A DNA stretch of 64,000 bases, from contig NOXC01000005.1 in the NCBI GenBank assembly GCA_003265435.1, forward strand, positions 1-64,000, in the 5' to 3' direction. Made by a program: the position numbers and the translations under genes. The notes under the pieces were generated by a model. That model searched no databases. It saw only the letters and a program-made list of their open reading frames with translations, and was not told where the DNA came from. Positions 16,621-26,003 of this stretch are shown here, piece after piece (the stretch's first letter is position 1; every line of letters starts with the position of its first letter). The DNA is from Cellvibrionaceae bacterium AOL6. GTDB lineage: Bacteria; Pseudomonadota; Gammaproteobacteria; Pseudomonadales; Cellvibrionaceae.

Positions 16621-17732
16621 TTAGCAACTCTCCAGTATCAGTCGCCACTGTCGCTGGTGACGCGTGTGCATGCTGACAATTTTGATGCACACGAGCAATG
16701 GAACCGCCAACAACATTCCTACCGCGCCCCACAGCCAGCCTGCCACGAGAAGGCTAAGAATTACCAGCAAAGGATTAATGCGTAAACGACTGCCCACCGC
16801 CGACGGCGTGACAAACTGACTTTCAACTAGATTGATACAGTAGAACAGCAGTACCGGGAGGCCCATTTCAGCACGTGTATCAAATTGCACCATCGCGACT
16901 GAAGCGAGGATGACACCAAATAATATCGGACCAACATAAGGCGCGAAATTTAATATCCCGGCGAGCACCCCCCACAGCAATGCGTCCTCGACACCCACAG
17001 CATAAAGCATCAATGTGGTAGCTGCGCCCAAACCGACGTTGATCACGGACACCACAAAAATATAGTACGACACGTCCTTTTTAATCGCATCGGCGATGCT
17101 CACGATCGTGCGCTTTCTTGCGAAATGGCTCTGTGTCGCCACAAGCGCCTGTAGGCTTCCTCGTCCGTAAAGCAGAAAAAATAGGACAGTACGATGGTGG
17201 TGATCAACTGGGCGGCAAATACCGGTGTTGTCTCTGCTGCAATCTGCATCGCGGAAGACATGGCGTTCGACATCAATTCGCCGCTAATCGAGGCCCCCTC
17301 CTCACCACGATCTTTCTGACCAGACAAGTCACTCAGTGTATTCGCAACTTCATCTAACTGGGAGGTCACTTTCTCCGTCGCGACAGGCAATTTGTTGACC
17401 CACTTAGAGGCCGGCTCGGCTAATAACATAAAGACAATCACTGCCACGGCCAGATAGGCCGAAACGACAAAAACCGAGGCCACTGCCCGATTAATGCCCA
17501 GAGCGGTCATGCGTTTGACCGCACTGTTTGCCAACATGGCGATAAACGCCGCCACCATGATGGGTAGAACCAGTGTTTTAGCGAAATACAATGTATAAAG
17601 CCCAGCAAGCAGCGCCAAAAGGGTCACAGAATGGCTCAAGTTCCTTAGATATCGGGGTTCTGCTCCCCCCGCTGTGTTAGCGTCACTCAAGTGATTTTCC
17701 TCCGAGGTTTCGTCAGTCAAGGCATAAGGCAT
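16621..17732 (-). pseudogene. AI-2E family transporter, frameshifted
   Basis: Two overlapping reading frames together make one AI-2E family (PerM/TqsA-type) membrane protein. The 5' part (17100-17732) carries the first membrane helices and the helical periplasmic region, up to TDEEAYRRLW. The 3' part (16621-17142) continues with RTIVSIADAIKKDVSYYIF and the conserved GILNFAPYVGP and GWLWGAVGMLLAVP segments. The frames join around 17120-17142, where a single missing base explains the change. No slippery heptamer is visible, so programmed frameshifting is unlikely. It is either an inactivated gene or a sequence error. Intact members export autoinducer-2 or other small molecules; many have unknown substrates. 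Confidence 0.8.
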
Positions 17733-18043
17733 GTTTGACCGAGCATAATTAAACCAATCAAATGTCGTACCAAAAAATTCAAAAGCCAGCGAACGTTATC
17801 TTAATCGTCTACGTGTTGCTATCGGGGAGAATTCAAAGCGGTAGTATTTATGGAAAAGGAGAGGGCACACCTCGCCAAGAGAGTGAAAATTTTTCAAAGC
17901 GTCCCCCTTCTTGCACTTCAACTCTGCGACAAGCCCACGGATAACGCAGATACGCTGCATGGCACACATTTCGCTTTCACCTATTTAGATTCGTGTTGCT
18001 GGTACCGGCAAACCCGCCCAGTCGCTTCACAGGAGAACGTGCT
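17733..18043. other. Intergenic region without recognised feature
   Basis: About 310 bases separate the transporter from the phosphatase-kinase gene. A 60-codon frame at 17762-17944 has no family resemblance or ribosome-binding site and is not called. I see no strong promoter or hairpin; both divergent genes presumably start from here. Confidence 0.4.
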
Positions 18044-19702
18044 ATGAAAAATCGATCACTGTTATTTGGCGCAACGATTGCGCTTTGCTTTGCGTTGCTC
18101 GCCGTCGTCTCTCTAAGATTGGCTGCGGCCACTCTGGCGGCGTGGGTGGTCGTGTCCTGCGCACTCGTCCTGCTGGCCTATGGTTTTAATTACGCGCAGA
18201 TATTCAGGAAGGACAGCGACGGCTCCATCCCTCTCGCATTGAGGTGGTTGTTCGTCCCCTATCTCGTCGGTGTTACCCTGTATAACAGAATCAAAACGGC
18301 TGGCGACACCGTACCGCCTATGCAGAAAATCACCGAACAGCTCTACGTCGGTTCACGTCTGATTCCAAACGACCTAGACGGTTTGGGTGAGGCAAACATC
18401 GGCGCAGTGCTGGATGTCACGGCGGAATTCGACGGCCTCGGCTCGTTCGCCTACGAGGGTGAGGTGAATTACCTCAATATCCCGATCCTCGACCATGCCA
18501 TCCCCACTCGCGCCCAACTCGCCCGTGCCCTTCGCTGGATACGCCAGCAACATGAACAGAACAGAACGGTGCTGGTTCACTGCGCCCTTGGTCGCGGGCG
18601 TTCTGTATTGGTTGTCGCAGCGTATTTGATCGCGACGGGTGAAGCGAACGGCCCCGAAGACGCCATCACCATGGTCAACACGATTCGTGAAACCGCACGA
18701 TTGAACCGCAGACAACGACGCAGGTTGCGCGCCTGGCATAAACTGGGCCTGCTCCGCGCACACGCTCGTGCGGTGATCATTGCGAACCCCGTAGCAGGGG
18801 GAGGCAAATGGCAGAAAGCGAAAGCCGATATTCTCGAGATTCTGTCACCCCACTTCGACCTCGACGTGCACGAGACCGATGAAAACTCGGATGTTGGCGC
18901 CTGGGTACGTGAGGCCGTCAAGGAGCGGGTAGACATCGTCATCGCCAGCGGCGGTGATGGCACTGTCACCGACGTTGCCAACGCGCTCGTCGGCAGCAAA
19001 ACACCGCTGGGCATTATTCCCATGGGCACCGCCAATGCCTTAAGCCACGTGCTGTTCGGCATTCAATCCAAAGTCCTGCCCGTCGACACCGCTTGTCAGG
19101 CCATCATCGAACGTCAGTTCGTACGCGTTGACACAGCCGTTGCCAATGGTCAAAGATTGCTTCTTGCCGCGGGTATCGGCATTGAGGCCGACATGATTTC
19201 TGAAGCTGATCGATCTGAAAAAAATAAAGACGGGCAACTCGCCTACATTCGCAGCTTTTTCTCGGCAGTCAAACAAAGCCGTATTCACCGCTTTACCTTA
19301 CGCATAGACGATGACGCGCCCTTTGGAGTCGAGACCCCCAGCCTCGTGATCGCCAATGCCGCGCCCGTCACCAGTGTGTTGGCACGAGGACACGGTGAAC
19401 CCCGCATCAACGATGGTCAGCTCGACATCACGTGGATTCGCGAAGAGGCATTTCGGGACCAGGCGCTGGCTTCAGTGAGTGCACTCGCCCTGGATGCACT
19501 GCTCGGACAATCGCCATCAGAGGAGGTGGAGTACCGCCTTGCGCGTAAAATCGTTATTGACGCCGACGAGCCTGAACTGCTTTACTCCATTGACGGAGAG
19601 GTGACACAGGGCTTCCCTCTTACCATCAGCATTGAGCCCCAATCACTCACCCTATGCGCACCGAGTCTCAGCCAGAGTCAACATCACAAGCACGCCGCTT
19701 AA
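18044..19702 (+). CDS. Dual-specificity phosphatase / diacylglycerol-kinase fusion protein
   Basis: This 552-residue protein starts with two membrane helices (about 8-60), followed by a dual-specificity/PTP-like phosphatase domain with the P-loop VHCALGRGRS (about 184) and then a lipid kinase domain of the DAGK/YegS type with IANPVAGGGKW, ASGGDGTVTDVANALV and IPMGTANALS. Both catalytic signatures are intact. It likely acts at the inner membrane on lipid head groups, by phosphorylating diacylglycerol or a related lipid and dephosphorylating a lipid phosphate; the actual substrates are unknown. AGGAGAAC precedes the ATG at 18044. It overlaps the following outer-membrane protein gene by 49 bases, so the two are probably expressed together. 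Confidence 0.88.
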   Translation: MKNRSLLFGATIALCFALLAVVSLRLAAATLAAWVVVSCALVLLAYGFNYAQIFRKDSDGSIPLALRWLFVPYLVGVTLYNRIKTAGDTVPPMQKITEQLYVGSRLIPNDLDGLGEANIGAVLDVTAEFDGLGSFAYEGEVNYLNIPILDHAIPTRAQLARALRWIRQQHEQNRTVLVHCALGRGRSVLVVAAYLIATGEANGPEDAITMVNTIRETARLNRRQRRRLRAWHKLGLLRAHARAVIIANPVAGGGKWQKAKADILEILSPHFDLDVHETDENSDVGAWVREAVKERVDIVIASGGDGTVTDVANALVGSKTPLGIIPMGTANALSHVLFGIQSKVLPVDTACQAIIERQFVRVDTAVANGQRLLLAAGIGIEADMISEADRSEKNKDGQLAYIRSFFSAVKQSRIHRFTLRIDDDAPFGVETPSLVIANAAPVTSVLARGHGEPRINDGQLDITWIREEAFRDQALASVSALALDALLGQSPSEEVEYRLARKIVIDADEPELLYSIDGEVTQGFPLTISIEPQSLTLCAPSLSQSQHHKHAA

Positions 19703-21354
19703 GCGCAGGCTTGGGTTGGGCGCTCGCAGGCCTTCTGTGCTCCTGCGCTGCGCTCGCCGAGGACACCGATGCCGCGAGCTGTGCACCGCCCCACCCCTCG
19801 CCGGAACGCAGCAGTGACAGACGCATAGACCGGCCGCTTTTCGAGCGTTACGAGGGCTATAAAATCGGTTCCATCGCGATCGAAAGTCGTGACATCTTCA
19901 ACGAGAGCAACCCTCGCGAAAACAATTGGCTGTATCGTGCCGCAAACCGCATTCAGGTCAATACGCGTGAACCGGTGATTCGCAGCCAACTGCTGTTCGA
20001 AGAGGGTGACACCCTCGACCTCGACAAAGTCGAAGAAAGCATTCGTATTCTCTATGGCCGCGAATACCTCCTCAATGTGAAGATCGAGATCGCTCAAGTC
20101 TGCGATCAGTCCGTCGACCTCCTCGTGATCGCCCGAGACGCCTGGGTGATTGAACCCCGAATCAACTACGGTCTTGAGGGCGGCGAGACCACAAGCGGAA
20201 TCGGCCTGCGTGACGGCAACTTTTTCGGCAGCGGTAATGCCCTGGAGTTGATTTACCAGTCAACACCAGAGCGCAGCAAAATTATCTATCGATTCACTTC
20301 AGAGAACTTTCTTAACCGCCGCTTGAATGCGGAGTTTTATCATGCGGATTTGTCCGATGGCTCCAATCGCACCATCGCGATTGAAAAACCGTTCTTTTCC
20401 ATCGATTCCGAACGCGCTTATGGCGTCAGTACCGAACTTGAACACATCAAAGAAACAACCCGCGTGCGCTCTGAAGAGGTCAATCGATATGATCACAAAA
20501 CGCAACACGACACGATCTATATTGGGCAAGCCTTGCAGCACAATCGCACGCTCGCGCGCCGCTTGGTGATGGGCCTGGAACGCGAACATCATCAGTTTGC
20601 GCCCGTGGAGAGCACAGTCGATTTACCGTCGCCAATGGAGCAGCAGTTTTTGTATTTCGGCTACCAACAAGATACCAATAAATATCGCGAATTCCGCAAC
20701 CTCGATCAGATCAAGCGCGCGGAGGATATCGCGATCGGTACGCAATTTGAGGCGCGATACGGGATCGGCACCTGGGAAAACGCGGAGCAACTGAACAAAG
20801 TCGAAGCCGAACTGTCGACGGTATTAAGCCTGAGTGATAAACACCTGTATCGTCTTGGCGCAGAGCTCGAATGGAACCAGTACGCAGACACGCGCGAAAC
20901 CCGAGGCAGTAGCGTTAGCTTGGCCGCATCCTACTATCACTTCATCACCTCACACCATCGTTGGTATTTTGCCGCGCAATACGATATGGGGTGGTCACTG
21001 GACGAATATGAAGAATTTGAGCTCGGCGAGGCAAATAATCTGCGCGGCTATCCGATCTCCTTCCAACGCGGAGACCAGCGCTACACGCTCAATATTGAGC
21101 GCCGTTACTATTCGGATATTCATTGGTTTAATTTGATTCGCGTCGGCGCGGCCGTCTTCGTCGACGCTGGCCGCGCCTGGAGCGATCTGTACCCGGACAA
21201 CCCGGTGTTGGCGAGCGCGGGGCTAGGTTTACGCTTTCAAGCGAGTAAAACCGGTAACCCTATGGTCCTGCACGTCAACATTGCCAAGCCGCTTATCGAT
21301 ACCGAGGGCATCGATGATGCCCTGTTGTCCATTACCATGCAGGATCGCTTCTAA
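19654..21354 (+). CDS. Omp85/TamA-like outer-membrane protein with POTRA domain
   Basis: The 566-residue protein has a signal peptide, one POTRA-like domain (about 70-150, ending in LLVIARDAWVIEP) and a C-terminal 16-strand-type surface-antigen barrel. The Omp85 signature region is present as NLRGYPISFQRGDQ, and the final strand ends in Phe (ITMQDRF), as expected for BAM-inserted barrels. It is shorter than BamA (about 800) and has one POTRA in place of five, so it is more like TamA or FhaC-type relatives, though its partner is unknown. It overlaps the phosphatase-kinase gene. Its TAA shares bases with the TAG of the convergent NfeD gene (CTAA at 21351-21354). Confidence 0.8.
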   Translation: MRTESQPESTSQARRLSAGLGWALAGLLCSCAALAEDTDAASCAPPHPSPERSSDRRIDRPLFERYEGYKIGSIAIESRDIFNESNPRENNWLYRAANRIQVNTREPVIRSQLLFEEGDTLDLDKVEESIRILYGREYLLNVKIEIAQVCDQSVDLLVIARDAWVIEPRINYGLEGGETTSGIGLRDGNFFGSGNALELIYQSTPERSKIIYRFTSENFLNRRLNAEFYHADLSDGSNRTIAIEKPFFSIDSERAYGVSTELEHIKETTRVRSEEVNRYDHKTQHDTIYIGQALQHNRTLARRLVMGLEREHHQFAPVESTVDLPSPMEQQFLYFGYQQDTNKYREFRNLDQIKRAEDIAIGTQFEARYGIGTWENAEQLNKVEAELSTVLSLSDKHLYRLGAELEWNQYADTRETRGSSVSLAASYYHFITSHHRWYFAAQYDMGWSLDEYEEFELGEANNLRGYPISFQRGDQRYTLNIERRYYSDIHWFNLIRVGAAVFVDAGRAWSDLYPDNPVLASAGLGLRFQASKTGNPMVLHVNIAKPLIDTEGIDDALLSITMQDRF

Positions 21355-21827
21355 GCGGACGCGCAGGGCACAACGAAAAGCTTGCCGACACTCGCCTTCA
21401 CTACCCGCACTGGCGTGCCTACCGGGAGTGCGCCAGCTTCAGCGTCCTGGCTGTACACCTTCCAGGTGATGCCGGAATACGCATACTCAATGGCCTCGCC
21501 GGGGGCGAGCGGTGCGGGAAGGGTAAACTCAAGCCCTGTAATCAGGTTCGGCTGTGAATCGCGGCTCTGCTGCTGGCCCTGCAGGCGACGCAGAGGCTTC
21601 CACAACGCCACAGCGGACACGGCCGTGGTCAAGGCCACACTCAGCATCACGCTCAACCACTCCCCTGGAATCATACCCAAGCTCAACAGCAGTGCGGTGA
21701 TGAAGCAGCCGCACGCCAGAAAGAGCAGAAAGAGCGTGCTAAAACCAAATACCGCCATCTCGAGAATAATCAGGACGATACCGGCCACCACCAACAGTGT
21801 GGGGAAGGACATCAATTCGACATTCAT
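21351..21827 (-). CDS. NfeD-family membrane protein
   Basis: This 158-residue protein has several hydrophobic helices in its first half and a C-terminal OB-fold domain (LAPGEAIEYAYSGITWKVYS; PVGTPVRVV), the standard arrangement of short NfeD proteins. These partner stomatin/SPFH proteins in membrane microdomains. The qmcA-like gene directly upstream ends eight bases before this start, which confirms the pairing. I chose the ATG at 21827; an in-frame GTG lies at 21833. Confidence 0.88.
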   Translation of the reverse strand: MNVELMSFPTLLVVAGIVLIILEMAVFGFSTLFLLFLACGCFITALLLSLGMIPGEWLSVMLSVALTTAVSAVALWKPLRRLQGQQQSRDSQPNLITGLEFTLPAPLAPGEAIEYAYSGITWKVYSQDAEAGALPVGTPVRVVKASVGKLFVVPCASA

Positions 21828-21835
21828 TGCCACAC

Positions 21836-22765
21836 CTACTTGGTCGCTTCAACAATCGCCATGGCCTGAGCCACCATTGAGCGCGCGTCTGTGCCACTGT
21901 CTGGCAGCAGCACAACCGAGCTTTCTTTGGCTATCGCACGCTTCGCTTCGATCGCTTTCGTCGCCAGCTCAAGCTGCACTGCGCTCTGGCCCTCAATGGT
22001 TTTGGCGACTTCACCCACCTGACGGAGTGCTTCGGCTTGCGCTTCCGCCACCGCGATGATCGCACGCGCTTCACCTTCTGCACGAAGAATAGCCTCGGCC
22101 TTATCCGCTTCTGCATTCAGAACAAGCGCGGCTTTTTCACCCTCTGCGCGGTTAATCGCCGCTTGCCTGTCCCCTTCGGATTCAAGAATTTTTGCGCGTC
22201 GCTCACGCTCGGCACGCATCTGCGATTCCATCGCGGACATCACCGACTGCGGGGGCACAATGTCCTTAATCTCATAACGCAGCACCTGCACACCCCAGGG
22301 TTCTGATGCCTGATTAATGGAGTTGACGATGTTGGCGTTGAGCTGATCCCGCTCTTCAAAGGTCTTATCCAGCTCGAGTTTACCGATTTCCGAACGCATC
22401 GTCGTTTGTGCGAGCTGAATGACAGCAAAGGTATAGTCTTCGACACCGTAGGAGGCTTTCCATGGATCAAGTACTTTGAAGTACAACACCCCATCCACAG
22501 TCAGTGAAATATTGTCTTTGGTGATCGCGCCCTGACTGGGTACATCTTGAGCCTGCTCTTTCAGAGAGCGGTCGTGGGCGACGTTATCGAAGAAGGGGAT
22601 AATAAAGTTGATACCGGCCTCAAGTGTGCGATTGTACTTACCAAAGCGCTCGATCACCCAAGCTCGATTTTGCGGGACAAATTTGATGCTTAATTTCGCG
22701 AGAACCAGTACAAATATGAGTAAAAAACCCTGTACTGACAGAACTTGCCCAAGAATGGTATCCAT
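21836..22765 (-). CDS. SPFH/stomatin family protein (QmcA-like paraslipin)
   Basis: The 309-residue protein has one N-terminal membrane helix, an SPFH/band 7 domain (FVPQNRAWVIERFGKYNRTL through the SYGVEDY and IGKLELDKTFEERDQLN segments) and an Ala/Glu-rich coiled coil (about 190-270). It matches QmcA in length and layout. Such proteins form ring-like oligomers in the inner membrane and help quality control with FtsH-type proteases in E. coli. AAGGGAAGG precedes the ATG. It forms an operon with the NfeD gene. Confidence 0.9.
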   Translation of the reverse strand: MDTILGQVLSVQGFLLIFVLVLAKLSIKFVPQNRAWVIERFGKYNRTLEAGINFIIPFFDNVAHDRSLKEQAQDVPSQGAITKDNISLTVDGVLYFKVLDPWKASYGVEDYTFAVIQLAQTTMRSEIGKLELDKTFEERDQLNANIVNSINQASEPWGVQVLRYEIKDIVPPQSVMSAMESQMRAERERRAKILESEGDRQAAINRAEGEKAALVLNAEADKAEAILRAEGEARAIIAVAEAQAEALRQVGEVAKTIEGQSAVQLELATKAIEAKRAIAKESSVVLLPDSGTDARSMVAQAMAIVEATK

Positions 22766-22800
22766 AGCCTTCCCTTCATCTTTTTCGGTTATTGTCGTAA

Positions 22801-22825
22801 CCCGGCCAGGTCACTCTAGGCCGGG
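22801..22825. terminator. Hairpin after the cyclophilin gene
   Basis: CCCGGCC and GGCCGGG flank an eleven-base loop between the cyclophilin and qmcA-like genes. There is no clear T-tract on the minus strand, so it may be a weak terminator or RNA stabiliser. Confidence 0.35.
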
Positions 22826-22858
22826 ACTACGAATTGTAAGGCAAGGCGTTTGACAGTG

Positions 22859-23656
22859 CTATGACGTAAGCGCGGATTTCCGCCGGACGCGCGCGACGAT
22901 AAAGAGTGCTAGCGCCGCGAGGGTCGAAGGCCAGCCCCACGAGCCACCGCCGCTGTTACCGCCGCTATCCGGATTGGATGGTTGAGCCGGCAACAAGGTG
23001 TTTGGCACGGGCTCTGCGCCGCCAAGGGTATCGGTAGCGGGGTCCACTACGGTTACGCTGCTGATAAGGACGAAATTGTCGCCATTTGGCTTCACGTCAC
23101 TGCTGTAATCGTCATCGCTGTAGTTTCGTAAAGGTAAGTCAGTCAGGGCACCCGTAAAATTAAACTTAGGCAGTGCAGCGATGGCATCGACTACATCCAT
23201 ATCATCCAGCATCACTTCACCAAACACCGTGAAGCCTCCATTTTGAATGTCAAGATTTTCGCTATTGTTCCCCAGGTTTATAAACCACTGGTTCGTCGCA
23301 CTATTGACATTGCCTGATCGTTTCGCCATTGCAATGGTCCCGCGCAAATTGGAATAGAACGGCTCATTCTCAACGGCTGCGCCTGCGGTGACTTCCGTCA
23401 ACGGCAGCTCGCCATCATAATTGAAGCCCCCACCCTGAATAATAAATTCCGTCACACCTCGGTGGACAATAGTGTTGTCGTAAGCTTCGGCATCCACATA
23501 GCTCAGAAAGTTATTGACCGTCTCTGGCGTCAGTTCGTCATAGAGATTTACATCAAAGGTACCTAGCGAGGTACTGAATCGAACCGTTGTGGCTGAGGCA
23601 ATGGAAGCGGATAGAAAAAGGAGGAACCCCAAAAAGGCAGGCATTCGGGTGCGCAT
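22859..23656 (-). CDS. Secreted cyclophilin-type peptidyl-prolyl isomerase with GlyGly-CTERM-like tail
   Basis: The 265-residue protein has a signal peptide (cleaved near ASIASA) and a cyclophilin domain (about 25-205) with IVHRGVTEFIIQGGGF and the GTIAMAKRSGNVNSATNQWF substrate-binding region. After a Pro/Asn/Gly-rich linker the C terminus reads SGGNSGGGSWGWPSTLAALA, then a hydrophobic stretch and RVRRKS. This is the layout of GlyGly-CTERM tails, which are cleaved by rhombosortase before export to the surface. It should catalyse proline isomerisation in exported proteins. The ATG at 23656 follows an AAGGA box. Whether the tail is truly processed cannot be told from the window. Confidence 0.85.
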   Translation of the reverse strand: MRTRMPAFLGFLLFLSASIASATTVRFSTSLGTFDVNLYDELTPETVNNFLSYVDAEAYDNTIVHRGVTEFIIQGGGFNYDGELPLTEVTAGAAVENEPFYSNLRGTIAMAKRSGNVNSATNQWFINLGNNSENLDIQNGGFTVFGEVMLDDMDVVDAIAALPKFNFTGALTDLPLRNYSDDDYSSDVKPNGDNFVLISSVTVVDPATDTLGGAEPVPNTLLPAQPSNPDSGGNSGGGSWGWPSTLAALALFIVARVRRKSALTS

Positions 23657-23766
23657 AAAAAATCCTTGCTGTAAATGGAACGCGCTTCGACCATCGAAGC
23701 GGCAAGGCTATTCTTAACGAGCACCCGTCATCATGGAAGAGTGTTTAACAAAGTTTTACAAAGCCC

Positions 23767-25392
23767 TCAAAGCTTGAACTTTTTAATTTCCTCTTCAAGC
23801 GAACTGGCAAGACGCGAGGTTTCTTCCGTGCTCTGGTGCGTGCTTGTTGAGACCTGGGCCGCATTTTCCGCGCTGTCTGAGATCGAAACAATGCGCTTTT
23901 CCGCATCCTGCCCAGCATTCAGCTGCTCGCTGGCCGCCACCGAAATCTGCTGACTCATGCTCGCAATTTCTGACAGGTAGGCTTTTACATTATTCAATGC
24001 TTCCGTCACGTTGCGCGAATTCACGACCGCTTTTTCACTGGTTTCGATACTCGAGGCCACACTGTTTTTGGCTTCATTTTTTGCGGCTTGAAGGCTGTTG
24101 ATCATCTGCTGAATTTCTTCAGTGCTCATCTGAGTGCGACTGGCAAGTTGCCGAACCTCATCGGCCACCACGGCAAAGCCGCGCCCTTGCTCACCCGCAC
24201 GCGCCGCTTCGATGGCCGCATTCAGCGCGAGCAAGTTCGTTTGCTCGGCAATACTGGTAATCACTGCCAAGACGGAGGCAATACTGTTTACCTGATCATC
24301 CAGCTGCTCAATGCTTTTGCCAACGCTGTCGATCTGTTGCTCAAGCAACACAATCGTCTCACTCGCCTCAGCGGTATAGGTCATGGCCGTCGCGCCATTC
24401 TGATCGGCTTCGGCCACGCGCTCAGCCGTGCGATGCGCATGATTGGCGACCTCTTGTGCCGAGGCCGTCAGCTCCACAATACCTGCTGACATCATGCTGG
24501 ATTCACTGCTCAAGAGACGGGTCACCCCATCCAGTTCCACCGCACGATGATCCGCTTCATCCGTTTGCTTTTTCAGGTCGTCTGCAACCTGATGAATACT
24601 CGACAGCACTTTACGTAATTCACGCTGCATATAGGCCATTGCACCCACGACACTGTTTTTGTCACAGTGACTGTCGTCCAGTTCGATGCTGAGGTCACCG
24701 CGCGAAATCCGCTGCACAATGGCCACCACATCGGATATTTCTCCCCCCAACGAGCGCGCGAGTTTCAATCCAAACAAGCCCACACTCAACGAGATAATTA
24801 TGGCGATGAGAATCGATAAGCCCAGCAGCCAGATCGCCGTCGCCCAATATCGGTCATCCGCTTCCTTGTAGCTCACCCCGGTGCCGACGTACCACCCCCA
24901 AATGGGCGTCTTTTGTACCACCGAAGTCAGATCCACCACCTCACCGTCACGCTCTGAATTCCACTCGTAGCTGATAATGCGGCCCGTAGTATCGCCCACC
25001 AAACGGCGCACCATCGCGCCGATGCTTTTCCCCTGCGCATCCTTAAAGTCGTTAAAGCTGGTGCCATGCAGTTGTGGGTCGAGTGGCGTCGCAACAAAAT
25101 CCATATTGTTATCGACCACATACACGTACTCGGAACTGTGGTATTTATTTTCGCGGAGAATACGTGTGGCCATCTCCTTGGCCTTGGCTTCTTCAATTTG
25201 CCCAGCTGCCGCCGCGCGTTCAAGCTGATCCACGACGTTCACCGTGCTGCGCATCAACTGAGTAATGCGCGCAAGATTATCCTGACGGCTGGTTTTATGC
25301 AGGACCTCCAAACCGAGATACGCCACAAGCATCACGGCCAGGCCACTCAGCACGATAAAAAATAGAATACGGGTTTTAAGTGAAAACGTCAT
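23767..25392 (-). CDS. Methyl-accepting chemotaxis protein with single Cache domain
   Basis: This 541-residue chemoreceptor has two membrane helices (about 8-28 and 185-210) around a periplasmic sCache_2-type ligand-binding domain ([30 protein letters not shown]), then a HAMP domain and a signalling domain with the highly conserved hairpin tip [19 protein letters not shown] and [14 protein letters not shown]. It senses an unknown small molecule, commonly organic acids in this Cache class, and controls CheA. It lacks a C-terminal CheR-binding pentapeptide: it ends EEEIKKFKL. No other che genes are adjacent; the CheB-CheR fusion at 43922 may not belong to the flagellar pathway. Confidence 0.92.
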   Translation of the reverse strand: MTFSLKTRILFFIVLSGLAVMLVAYLGLEVLHKTSRQDNLARITQLMRSTVNVVDQLERAAAAGQIEEAKAKEMATRILRENKYHSSEYVYVVDNNMDFVATPLDPQLHGTSFNDFKDAQGKSIGAMVRRLVGDTTGRIISYEWNSERDGEVVDLTSVVQKTPIWGWYVGTGVSYKEADDRYWATAIWLLGLSILIAIIISLSVGLFGLKLARSLGGEISDVVAIVQRISRGDLSIELDDSHCDKNSVVGAMAYMQRELRKVLSSIHQVADDLKKQTDEADHRAVELDGVTRLLSSESSMMSAGIVELTASAQEVANHAHRTAERVAEADQNGATAMTYTAEASETIVLLEQQIDSVGKSIEQLDDQVNSIASVLAVITSIAEQTNLLALNAAIEAARAGEQGRGFAVVADEVRQLASRTQMSTEEIQQMINSLQAAKNEAKNSVASSIETSEKAVVNSRNVTEALNNVKAYLSEIASMSQQISVAASEQLNAGQDAEKRIVSISDSAENAAQVSTSTHQSTEETSRLASSLEEEIKKFKL

Positions 25393-25465
25393 TTTTCCCC
25401 TCCGCGAAATGCGGATCGTAAATTGTCATTGAAAGCCGCCCCGCCCCATGACGCTGGCGCGGGGG

Positions 25466-25786
25466 TTAATGCACGTTTCCATCGTGTTCAGCAAGCCAGA
25501 GGTCGGCCTGCGGGAAGCCAGAAAGGCTCCAATCCTCTCCCATATGGGAAATCAGAAGCTGCGCCTCGAGTTCCGCATCCACCTCACGAAGTACATCGAG
25601 GACCTCCTCATGCAATTCCCAGGCTTGGATATCGGCAGAAACCAGAAAAACAGTCAGTGCGGTATTTGGCACATCAATCATTAAAGCAAAATCAGTGCCG
25701 TAGTGCGCCTGCAGCGCAGTGAGAAGCGCCGTGTGACACGGCTCCCAGTCGGCGTGTACCGACTCAGTGAAGCGTAACAAGCCCAC
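25466..25786 (-). CDS. Hypothetical protein
   Basis: This 106-residue soluble protein is not recognised. It is acidic, with a hydrophobic strand-like core (ALTVFLVSADIQAWELHEEV) and no signal peptide. The GTG start at 25786 has GGAG about 14 bases upstream. It stands alone between the chemoreceptor and the isomerase-like gene. Composition and length suggest a real gene, but the coding call rests only on the open frame, codon use and position. Confidence 0.55.
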   Translation of the reverse strand: MGLLRFTESVHADWEPCHTALLTALQAHYGTDFALMIDVPNTALTVFLVSADIQAWELHEEVLDVLREVDAELEAQLLISHMGEDWSLSGFPQADLWLAEHDGNVH

Positions 25787-25930
25787 GAAGTTTTTTTCAC
25801 TCCGTCCCCCGGTCCTTAAAGGCTGTTTAAGTCTCCCTTGAGTCTAGTTCATCGATGGGACATTGGCACTAATTCACGCGCCAGAACAGCGCAAGTTGCA
25901 GCAGGAAAGGGAGGGCCGACGCCCGGAGCG

Positions 25931-25951
25931 GAGCCTGCCTTTAGCAGGCTC
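25931..25951. terminator. Perfect hairpin in the 25.8-26.0 kb gap
   Basis: GAGCCTGC and GCAGGCTC flank the five-base loop CTTTA. It lacks a T-tract and lies 20 bases from the stronger hairpin at 25971; the pair may act together after the isomerase-like gene. Confidence 0.4.
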
Positions 25952-25970
25952 AATCGTTCAGCAAGAGGAT

Positions 25971-25995
25971 AAATGGGGCCTTTCGCCCCATTTTT
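25971..25995. terminator. Intrinsic terminator after the isomerase-like gene
   Basis: AAATGGGGC and GCCCCATTT flank a five-base loop with T and A tracts on both sides, so it can work on either strand. It lies eight bases from the isomerase-like stop codon. Confidence 0.75.
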
Positions 25996-26003
25996 GCGGC
26001 AGC

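Noticed and set aside
17100-17142. Programmed -1 frameshift in the AI-2E transporter gene
   Set aside because: No slippery heptamer or downstream pseudoknot was seen, and the family is not known for recoding. A mutation or sequence error is simpler.
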